Positions 1 through 5,760 of a stretch of 8,112 nt of DNA are shown here, piece after piece. The stretch is from positions 1-8,112 of the forward strand of contig JAIDIR010000190.1 of NCBI GenBank assembly GCA_029052615.1, in the 5' to 3' direction. The position numbers and the translations under genes were made by a program. Below the pieces are notes generated by a model that had not been told where the DNA came from, ran no database searches, and saw only the letters and a program-made list of their open reading frames with translations. This stretch comes from Clostridia bacterium (GTDB taxonomy: Bacteria; Bacillota; Clostridia; Christensenellales; Borkfalkiaceae). The number at the start of each line of letters is the position of its first letter. Within the stretch, counting starts at the first letter, position 1.

Positions 1-1
1 A

Positions 2-76
2 CCCTATTGCGCAAAAATATACAAGCGTTTTGACGGCAAAATAAGTGACGGTATCAAAAAAAGCGTTAAAGCTTAA
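2..76 (+). CDS. C-terminal tail of an upstream gene (partial, unidentified)
   Basis: Reading from base 2 gives 24 codons and then a TAA stop at 74-76. The tail is lysine-rich, contains an RFDGKISDG segment and ends in KKSVKA. The gene begins before the window, so neither product nor start can be given. A second frame from base 3 is also open, but only to a TAA at 42-44. The longer frame is preferred because its stop is followed by a plausible terminator and then a promoter for the next gene. No domain is recognisable in so short a piece. Confidence 0.5.
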   Translation, partial: PYCAKIYKRFDGKISDGIKKSVKA

Positions 77-78
77 GC

Positions 79-106
79 CGCAGCGTTGCAATATTGCGCC
101 TTTTTT
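79..106 (+). terminator. Weak candidate intrinsic terminator of the upstream gene
   Basis: Just after the stop at 74-76, CGCAG (79-83) can pair with TTGCG (94-98), including one G-U pair, around a 10-base loop. Six T residues follow at 101-106. The region also contains the palindrome GCAATATTGC (88-97), which offers a competing short hairpin. The stem is short, so the call rests mainly on its position and the T-run. Confidence 0.35.
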
Positions 107-108
107 GG

Positions 109-150
109 AAAAAATTTCTTATAAAAAGCCAAAAAAATTCTTTAATTATA
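109..150 (+). promoter_or_regulatory. A-tract region upstream of the promoter (possible UP element or bend)
   Basis: Three A-tracts lie at 109-114, 123-127 and 131-137, followed by an AT-rich stretch running up to the -35 box at 151. Their spacing of roughly 9 to 13 bases is only loosely in phase with the DNA helix. Such tracts upstream of a -35 box commonly bend DNA or bind the RNA polymerase alpha subunit. That role is inferred here from position and composition only. Confidence 0.35.
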
Positions 151-179
151 TTTACATTTGCGTAAATTTGGTGTAAACT
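151..179 (+). promoter_or_regulatory. Sigma-A-type promoter for the repeat-protein gene
   Basis: A -35 box TTTACA (151-156) and a -10 box TAAACT (174-179) are separated by exactly 17 bp. The -35 matches five of six consensus bases and the -10 matches four of six. Transcription would begin near 186, giving a leader of about 70 bases before the ATG at 259. TTTAC (151-155) and GTAAA (162-166) form an inverted repeat over the -35 box. GTAAA recurs at 173-177, 11 bases after the first copy, so an operator here is possible. Confidence 0.55.
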
Positions 180-246
180 AAATGTCGAGTACGTATCTTA
201 TATATGGTAATTGGTGCGCACATATACCGCAATTAAGCGTTTTGCG

Positions 247-252
247 AAGGAG
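247..252 (+). promoter_or_regulatory. Ribosome binding site that fixes the start at 259
   Basis: AAGGAG lies six bases before the ATG at 259. This is a near-ideal Shine-Dalgarno sequence and spacing. The in-frame TTG at 211 would add 16 residues but has no comparable site, so 259 is taken as the true start. Confidence 0.85.
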
Positions 253-258
253 TTAAAA

Positions 259-3057
259 ATGAGTGATACCAGAAGCGGAAGGGAAATGACAAAGGCTGAC
301 GTCATAATTACTAAGCTGGACCAGATTAACAGAAAAATCGGTTCGCTGGAAGCCCGTATCGCGGCTCAGAAGAAGGATAAGGACGCGGCTACGTCAACCG
401 CAGCGCCCGTACTCGATACGGACGTCATCAAAAAGCTTGCGGACGAGCACGAGCAGCTCAAGCTTGAAATTTCCTGCGTTTCGATGCAGATCGAGGGTCT
501 GTACACCACCCTTTCCAAGCTGATTAACAAGCTGCCCGAACAGATTGCGGCTCAGATGCCCGAACCCGTCGTCGCTTCTTCGGGCGACGGCGAAACGCCC
601 GCGCCCGTCGTCACCCAGGTCGTCAACAATCCCGTCGACTTCGACGTGGACGACCTTGCTTCGCGCGTTGCGGCAAAGATTATCATTCCCGACAACGGTA
701 TGGAGGACTTCGACGCGCAGGCGATTGCCGATAAACTCAACGCGCTTGCGGCGGCACCCGCTCCCGCGGCGGCAGGCTCTCCCGTCAATATCGATTACGA
801 CGAGCTGGGCTATGCGGTTGCCAAGAGAATGTACATTCCCCAGGCGGTTACCGAGGAAATCGATTACGATAAACTTGCAAAGGAAGTTACGGGCAAGATG
901 CCCGCTGTCAATATAAATTACGAAGAGCTGGGCTATGCGGTAGCAAAGAGAATGTTTATCCCCCAGGCGGTTGCCGAGGAATTCGATTACGACGTTCTTG
1001 CGGACAGGATAGCGCAGAAGATGCCTTCGCCCACGTTCAACATTGCGGCGGCGGAAACGGCTGTTGCGGCGGTTGAGCCCGAGCCCGTTGCCGTTCAGGC
1101 GGAAATCGATTACGATTTGCTTGCGGCTAAGGTTGCCGAGGCGGTTTCCGTTCAGGAACCCGTGTCCGCAGATTATATTGCGGCGCGCGTTGCAGAGCAG
1201 ATTATTATACCCCAGACGGTTAGCAGTGCGGAGCCCGCAGACCTGGATATGGAGGAGCTTTCCAGAAAGGTTGCGGACAAGATTGTAATTCCTACCTATC
1301 ACGCAGAGCCTGCGGTGAACGAGGAAAAGCTTGCACAGGCGGTTGCGGAGCGACTGAGAGAGGATACGACCGAGGCGACCCCCGCCGCAGTCGAAGCCAA
1401 TCTCGACGAGGAGGCACTTGCCGAAGGTATTGCGGCTCGACTCAACTTCTCGCTTTCCGACGAGCTTATCGCCGACGCGGTCGTCAAGAATTTGGCGGGC
1501 GCTATCGATTCGGACGAAATTGCCGACTGCGTTGCCAAGCGCGTTGGCTCTATCTCGCCCGAGCAGTTTGAAATTACCGTCGACGACGACGGATGCGATT
1601 CGCTTGCCAAGGCTGTTGAAAGCAAGCTCGACTACGACGTCATTGCCGCAGCCGTGGCTGAAAAGCTCAACCCCGCGTTTATGTCTTCCGGTTCGGGAGA
1701 GGAAATCGATACCGACGAGCTTGCAAGAGCTATTTCCGAAAAGCTTTCGGTCAACGCCGACATCAACGAAGATCTGCTTGCGGACAAGGCGGCGGCAGTG
1801 CTTTCCAACTATATGCCCGAAATCGACAGCGCGGATATTGCGGATAAGGTAATAGCCGGCATAATTCCCGCTCTGCCCTCGACGCCCGTCATCGACAGCG
1901 AAGGCATTGCTAATGCGGTCAGCGAAAAGCTGGTTATCGATAACGAAGGAATTGCCGATTCGGTTTCCGAGCGTATCGTGGAGAGCCAGGAAAACAACGA
2001 TTACGATATAGTTATCGACGAGGAAGGTCTCAACCGCATAACCGAGAGCATCTCCGAGGAGATCACCAAGGAGAACGACGAGCGTTACGCCAAGCTCGAA
2101 GAGGAGTACGGCAAGCGCTTGGATAAGTTCGACGGCGACGTTGAAGAGATCAAGGAAGAATACGGCAAGCGCTTCGACAAGATTGACGAGGACGTTGCGG
2201 AAATCAAGGAAATGCTCTTAAGCGGCATAGTGGTTGCTTCGGGCGTTGCCGAAAGCGCAGCGGCGGAAGCGGTTGAAGAAATCGAAGAAGAAGAGGAAGA
2301 GGTCGTCGAGGAAGAGCTGGTGACCGTAAGCGACATCGTCGGCGAGGAAGAACCCGAAGAGGAAGTCGTTGAGGAAGAGCCGGAAGAAGTCGTTGAAGAA
2401 GTAGTCGAAGAGCCCGTTGAGGAAGTGGTCGAGGAAGAAGAGGCTGCCGAAGAGGTTGAAGAAGAAGCCGAGGAGGAAGCCGACGCAATAGAGGAATTGG
2501 TCGAAGAAATCGACGAAAACCTCACCGACGACGAGATTATGCCCGACGGTATGGAAGGCGGCTTCGGCGGTATAGACTTCGCAAACATGATGAAGTACAA
2601 CCGTTCGTTCATCGCGAGAATTATTCAGGGAACGGACGACCAGAAGGCTTATTACGGTCAGGTAAAGACGGCGCTGCTTTCCTATAAGAAAGTAAACTCC
2701 AACGTTGCCTGGGCTGCCGAGCGTTTCAATAAGGGCAGAGAGACCATTGCAAGATTTAAAATCCGCGGCAAGACGCTGTGCCTGTATCTTGCACTTGACC
2801 CCGACGAATACGCGACCTCGGTTTACCACCACGCCGACGTTTCGGACAACAAGTCCATGCGCGGCACGCCTATGATGGTCAAAATCAAGAGCGCGCTGGG
2901 CGTTAAGAAGGCTATAAGGCTTATCGACGAAATGCTTGCAAAGCGCAACGGCGAAAAGCACGTAATTGCGGAGCGCGATTACGCGGCGATGTATCCTTAC
3001 GAAACTATTGAAGAGCTTATCGAAGACGGACTTGTTAAGGACGTTCGTAAATCTTAA
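259..3057 (+). CDS. Large acidic repeat protein with coiled coil and conserved C-terminal domain, function unknown
   Basis: The product is 932 residues with no signal peptide or membrane segment visible, so it is probably cytoplasmic. Residues 12-40 and 53-92 look like amphipathic, coiled-coil-type helices. Residues 126 to about 606 carry some 21 degenerate repeats of the form (I/V)D(Y/F)(D/E)xLAxxVAx(K/R)(M/L/I). Several repeats are followed by an I-P-Q or similar linker. Residues 615-650 hold two copies of an 18-residue coiled-coil unit beginning EEYGKR. Residues 673-754 are almost only Glu, Val, Ala and Pro, with 45 Glu in 82 and no Lys or Arg. Residues 775-932 form a compact, normally composed domain with motifs KYNRSF, LLSYKKV and RGKTLCLYLALDP. 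From memory, similar C-terminal domains occur in uncharacterised Clostridia proteins, but I cannot name the family. The gene has its own promoter and is followed by a terminator-like hairpin, so it is probably monocistronic. A scaffold or adaptor role is a guess from architecture. It is surely a real gene; its function is unknown. Confidence 0.9.
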   Translation: MSDTRSGREMTKADVIITKLDQINRKIGSLEARIAAQKKDKDAATSTAAPVLDTDVIKKLADEHEQLKLEISCVSMQIEGLYTTLSKLINKLPEQIAAQMPEPVVASSGDGETPAPVVTQVVNNPVDFDVDDLASRVAAKIIIPDNGMEDFDAQAIADKLNALAAAPAPAAAGSPVNIDYDELGYAVAKRMYIPQAVTEEIDYDKLAKEVTGKMPAVNINYEELGYAVAKRMFIPQAVAEEFDYDVLADRIAQKMPSPTFNIAAAETAVAAVEPEPVAVQAEIDYDLLAAKVAEAVSVQEPVSADYIAARVAEQIIIPQTVSSAEPADLDMEELSRKVADKIVIPTYHAEPAVNEEKLAQAVAERLREDTTEATPAAVEANLDEEALAEGIAARLNFSLSDELIADAVVKNLAGAIDSDEIADCVAKRVGSISPEQFEITVDDDGCDSLAKAVESKLDYDVIAAAVAEKLNPAFMSSGSGEEIDTDELARAISEKLSVNADINEDLLADKAAAVLSNYMPEIDSADIADKVIAGIIPALPSTPVIDSEGIANAVSEKLVIDNEGIADSVSERIVESQENNDYDIVIDEEGLNRITESISEEITKENDERYAKLEEEYGKRLDKFDGDVEEIKEEYGKRFDKIDEDVAEIKEMLLSGIVVASGVAESAAAEAVEEIEEEEEEVVEEELVTVSDIVGEEEPEEEVVEEEPEEVVEEVVEEPVEEVVEEEEAAEEVEEEAEEEADAIEELVEEIDENLTDDEIMPDGMEGGFGGIDFANMMKYNRSFIARIIQGTDDQKAYYGQVKTALLSYKKVNSNVAWAAERFNKGRETIARFKIRGKTLCLYLALDPDEYATSVYHHADVSDNKSMRGTPMMVKIKSALGVKKAIRLIDEMLAKRNGEKHVIAERDYAAMYPYETIEELIEDGLVKDVRKS
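784..1029 (+). repeat. Tandem 123-bp duplication inside the repeat-protein gene
   Basis: Two copies of a 41-codon unit lie head to tail at 784-906 and 907-1029, encoding residues 176-216 and 217-257. Each begins VN(I)(D/N)Y and contains GYAVAKRM(Y/F)IPQAV. Stretches are identical at the DNA level, for example the 17 bases at 802-818 and 925-941. Each 41-residue unit spans two of the shorter degenerate repeats, so this is a recent higher-order duplication within an older array. Confidence 0.85.
2101..2208 (+). repeat. Tandem 54-bp repeat encoding two 18-residue coiled-coil units
   Basis: The copies at 2101-2154 and 2155-2208 each encode EEYGKR(L/F)DK(F/I)D, then a DV(E/A)EIK ending. Eighteen residues equals one hendecad plus one heptad (11+7), a spacing compatible with a long coiled coil. 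The units join the helical-repeat region to the glutamate-rich tract. Confidence 0.8.
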
Positions 3058-3098
3058 CCGTCTTTTAGCAGACAATTTTATCACACAAAAGATTAAAG

Positions 3099-3127
3099 AA
3101 GGGGGTTGGCAATCAAGACCCCCTTTT
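3099..3127 (+). terminator. Terminator-like hairpin between the repeat protein and RNase J genes
   Basis: AAGGGGGT (3099-3106) pairs perfectly with ACCCCCTT (3118-3125) around an 11-base loop, with one further G-U pair possible at the base. The T-run after the stem is only four bases (3124-3127), partly within the stem, so termination may be incomplete. It lies 41 bases after the stop of the upstream gene, a normal place for an intrinsic terminator. Alternatively it is a leader hairpin of the RNase J mRNA. Confidence 0.6.
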
Positions 3128-3183
3128 GAATTAACGCAAAGCTTTTTTGCTGTTGCGCCGAACCCATTCAAGGAAAATTTTTA
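3128..3183 (+). promoter_or_regulatory. RNase J gene leader with ribosome binding site
   Basis: AAGGA at 3170-3174 sits nine bases before the ATG at 3184 and is the likely ribosome binding site. Upstream, GCAAA (3136-3140) can pair with TTTGC (3146-3150), and the overlapping CGCAA (3135-3139) can instead pair with TTGCG (3153-3157). The two small hairpins exclude each other. I see no convincing sigma-A promoter between the terminator-like hairpin and the start codon. Confidence 0.5.
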
Positions 3184-5073
3184 ATGGAAAGAGAAAACGT
3201 AGAAAAGCGCGTGGGCAAAAAGCCGCGCGATAAAAACGCCGCGGCGGAAAATACCCGTCAGCGCAGACAAAAGCCGCAGGCAAAGCCCTTTAAGGAACAG
3301 GGCGCAAAGCCGGACGGCAAAAAGAAGAAAAATCATTTAAAGCGCGACGAAAATCAGATTGAGCGGCAGCCCAAGCCCGAGCGCAGACCCAAAAACCAAA
3401 AGCCGCGCAAGGAGGGTAAGTCGCCCAAAAACGCGGTAAGAATAGTATTCTTGGGCGGCGTGGGCGAGATAGGCAAAAATATGACCGCGCTGGAATGCGG
3501 CGACGATATTATAATAATCGACGCGGGCATAATTTTCCCCACCGAGGAAAACCCCGGCATCGATCTGGTCGCGCCCGACATTACTTACCTCGTAGAGAAC
3601 AGAAAGAAGCTGCGCGCACTGTTTTTAACCCACGGTCACGAGGACCACATAGGCGGCGTGCCCTACCTTTTAAAGGAAGTGAACGTGCCCGTAGTGGCAA
3701 CCAAGCTTACGCTTGCGCTGGTCGACAACAAGCTCAGGGAACACCGCTTGAACGACGTCAAGGAAAGGGTAATCGCGCCGGGAGAAAGCTATCAGGCGGG
3801 GTGCTTTAAGGTCGATTTTATCAACGTCAACCACTCCATTGCGGGTGCGGTTGCGCTGTGCATACACACGCCGCAGGGCGTAATTTTCCACAGCGGCGAC
3901 TACAAAATAGACCTGACCCCCGTTGCGGGCGAGCCGATAGATTTAAAGTCTATCGCCGACATAGGCGGCAGGGGCGTTTTGCTGTATATGGGCGAGAGCA
4001 CCAATATCGAGCGCCCGGGCTTTACCATGAGCGAAACGGTGGTCGGGCAGACGCTGGACAGGCTGTTTGACGAAAATTCAACGCGACGCATAATAATTGC
4101 AACCTTCGCTTCCAACGTGCACAGGCTGCAGCAGATTATAGATTTAGCGGTAAAGTACAAGAGGAAGGTCGCGCTCAACGGCAGAAGTATGCTCAACGTC
4201 GTGGAGGCGGCTGAAAAGATAGGCGAAATGTCCTTCCCCGACGGGGTCTTAATCGATATTTCCAAGACCAAAAACTTGCGCGACGACGAGATTATTATAG
4301 TCTGTACGGGCAGTCAGGGCGAGCCTATGAGCGCGCTTACGCGCATGTCCAACGGCGAAAACCCCGCAATTACCGTGGGTGCAAACGACACCATAATTAT
4401 TTCCGCTTCACCCATCCCCGGCAACGAAAGGGGCATTTACGGAGTTATAAACAAGCTCTATCATCTGGGCGCGGACGTCGTTTACGAAAGTCTGGAAAAC
4501 ATTCACGTTTCGGGGCACGCGTGCAGGGAGGAGCATAAAATTATGCACACCCTTTTAAAGCCCAAATTTTTCGTGCCCGTGCACGGCGAATACAGGCACC
4601 TAAAAAAGCACTCGCAGCTTGCGCAGAGTCTGGGCATGGAAGAGCGCGATATTTTCCTTGCCGACATTGGCAACTGTCTGGAAGTGACAAGCAAGTATAT
4701 CAAGAGGCTTGCGGACGTGCCTGCCGGCTCCCGCCTTATCGACGGCGAGGGCATAGAGGACGAGAAGGCTTCCGTGGTTATGCAGGACAGGCGCCAGCTT
4801 GCCGCCGAGGGATTGTTTATCGTTTCGGTTGCCGTTTCGGGCGGCGAGGTGATAGGCGAACCGGCAATCAATTCGCGCGGCTTCGTGTTCGATTTCCACC
4901 ACGACTACAACAGGGAGATGCGCGAGGTCATTAACCGCGCCATTTCGGGCTACGATTTGTCGACTGGCACGGTGGACGAGCTGAAGCGAATTATCAAAAA
5001 ATCGCTCCGCAATTATTTGCAGAAGAAAACAAAACAGTCCCCGATGGTAGTGCCTGTGGTGGTTGAATTGTAA
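3184..5073 (+). CDS. rnj: Ribonuclease J (metallo-beta-lactamase/beta-CASP RNase)
   Basis: RNase J is a zinc-dependent nuclease of mRNA decay and rRNA processing, with 5'-to-3' exonuclease and endonuclease activity; it acts in the cytoplasm. The metallo-beta-lactamase core begins near residue 84 with VRIVFLGGVGEIGKN. It carries the metal motif HGHEDH (150-155), His217, HSGD (236-239) and STNIERPG. The beta-CASP part shows ATFASNVHR (306-314), GSQGEPMSAL and SPIPGNE. The core closes with VSGHA (His445) and VPVHGEYRHL (His467, His472). Residues from about 530 match the C-terminal RNase J domain in position. At 629 residues it is longer than the roughly 555 of Bacillus RNase J1. The excess is an N-terminal tail of about 83 residues with 30 Lys/Arg and 12 Asp/Glu, probably disordered and RNA- or protein-binding. 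All key metal ligands are present, so it should be active. It starts a four-gene cluster and ends five bases before the next gene. Confidence 0.95.
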   Translation: MERENVEKRVGKKPRDKNAAAENTRQRRQKPQAKPFKEQGAKPDGKKKKNHLKRDENQIERQPKPERRPKNQKPRKEGKSPKNAVRIVFLGGVGEIGKNMTALECGDDIIIIDAGIIFPTEENPGIDLVAPDITYLVENRKKLRALFLTHGHEDHIGGVPYLLKEVNVPVVATKLTLALVDNKLREHRLNDVKERVIAPGESYQAGCFKVDFINVNHSIAGAVALCIHTPQGVIFHSGDYKIDLTPVAGEPIDLKSIADIGGRGVLLYMGESTNIERPGFTMSETVVGQTLDRLFDENSTRRIIIATFASNVHRLQQIIDLAVKYKRKVALNGRSMLNVVEAAEKIGEMSFPDGVLIDISKTKNLRDDEIIIVCTGSQGEPMSALTRMSNGENPAITVGANDTIIISASPIPGNERGIYGVINKLYHLGADVVYESLENIHVSGHACREEHKIMHTLLKPKFFVPVHGEYRHLKKHSQLAQSLGMEERDIFLADIGNCLEVTSKYIKRLADVPAGSRLIDGEGIEDEKASVVMQDRRQLAAEGLFIVSVAVSGGEVIGEPAINSRGFVFDFHHDYNREMREVINRAISGYDLSTGTVDELKRIIKKSLRNYLQKKTKQSPMVVPVVVEL

Positions 5074-5078
5074 CGCAT

Positions 5079-5750
5079 ATGAACGAAAACACATTTACTT
5101 ACGCGCATAACGATACCAGCACGCCCGAGAGGGAGAGCAGGACGATAAGCTTAAACAAGTTCAAGTTTTCCGATTTGGTGCGTGAAATACGGCGCAATGC
5201 GTTCGGGCGGGGCATTCCCGTATCGTCCGATGAAACGCTTGCATATCTTTGCACCTGCGCACTTATGGCAAAGCCGCAAAGCATTCTGGAAATCGGCACG
5301 GCGGTTGGCGTTTCGGGCATATGTATGCTGGAGCAATGCACCGCGGCGCATCTGACGACAATCGAGTTTAATCCCGATTTTGCGACGGAGGCGGAGAACA
5401 ATTTCGCCAAAGCGCATATGAGTGACAGGGCAACCGTTGTGCGCGGCGACGCGGCGGAGGTGCTGCCTGCGCTTGAAGGGCAATACGATTTTATTTTTCT
5501 GGACGGACCCAAGGTTCAGTACGTAAAATACTTGCCGCAATTGAAGCGGCTTTTGAAAAAAAGCGGCACGCTTTTTGCCGACGACGTGCTATTGTACGGC
5601 TGGGTGAACGGCGAGCGCGAAACGCCCAAAAAGCGCAAAATGCTGGTCGAGCATATACGCGAATATATTACCGCCGTGACGAACGACGACGAATTATATA
5701 CTATCATTGTAGATATTGGAAACGGCGTAGCACTCAGCGAGAAGAAATAA
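5079..5750 (+). CDS. trmR: SAM-dependent O-methyltransferase, TrmR/YrrM-like (tRNA 5-hydroxyuridine methyltransferase)
   Basis: The 223-residue product has the class I methyltransferase fold in the order of the small metal-dependent O-methyltransferases. RGIPVSSDE (44-52) is the usual lead-in. LEIGTAVG (70-77) is the SAM-binding glycine loop, Glu96 ends strand 2, and GDA is at 123-125. FLDG (140-143) and ADDV (167-170) supply likely metal-binding acids. In Bacillus the same type of enzyme, TrmR (YrrM), methylates 5-hydroxyuridine 34 of tRNAs to 5-methoxyuridine, and its gene sits beside the U32 genes yrrN/yrrO. The same adjacency here supports TrmR over a catechol or caffeoyl-CoA-type enzyme, but substrate cannot be read from sequence alone. 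Start 5079 lies five bases after the RNase J stop and lacks a clear Shine-Dalgarno, suggesting translational coupling. The N-terminal 30 residues are polar and unlike the core. Confidence 0.8.
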   Translation: MNENTFTYAHNDTSTPERESRTISLNKFKFSDLVREIRRNAFGRGIPVSSDETLAYLCTCALMAKPQSILEIGTAVGVSGICMLEQCTAAHLTTIEFNPDFATEAENNFAKAHMSDRATVVRGDAAEVLPALEGQYDFIFLDGPKVQYVKYLPQLKRLLKKSGTLFADDVLLYGWVNGERETPKKRKMLVEHIREYITAVTNDDELYTIIVDIGNGVALSEKK

Positions 5751-5756
5751 AGGTGA
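5749..5756 (+). promoter_or_regulatory. Ribosome binding site of the U32 gene overlapping the trmR stop
   Basis: The sequence AAAGGTGA begins inside the TAA stop of the upstream gene (5748-5750) and ends four bases before the ATG at 5761. It fixes the start of the U32 protein and shows that the two genes are read from one message. Confidence 0.7.
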
Positions 5757-5760
5757 ACAA

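Noticed and set aside
3..44. Alternative frame for the upstream partial gene
   Set aside because: It stops at 42-44, well before the longer frame that ends at 76 next to the terminator candidate.
206..234. Leader hairpin or riboswitch (palindrome GTGCGCAC at 214-221, AATTG/CAATT at 209-213 and 230-234)
   Set aside because: The possible stems are short, interrupted and compete with each other, and no known riboswitch core is recognisable.
211..258. Upstream TTG start for the repeat protein
   Set aside because: It has no ribosome binding site, whereas the ATG at 259 has AAGGAG at six bases' spacing.
784..1029. CRISPR-like or minisatellite repeat
   Set aside because: The units are contiguous, in frame and coding, without spacers, so they are a protein-level duplication.
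394..1302. Long open frame on the minus strand (302 codons) across the repeat-protein gene
   Set aside because: It is a shadow of biased codon use in the repeated + strand gene, with no ribosome binding site and an Arg/Asn-rich product resembling no protein.
2085..3171. Minus-strand open frames with serine-rich or Phe/Leu-rich products
   Set aside because: They are the reverse reading of GAA/GAG/GTC runs in the glutamate tract. The apparent Ser- or Phe/Leu-rich segments are artefacts of that repeat.
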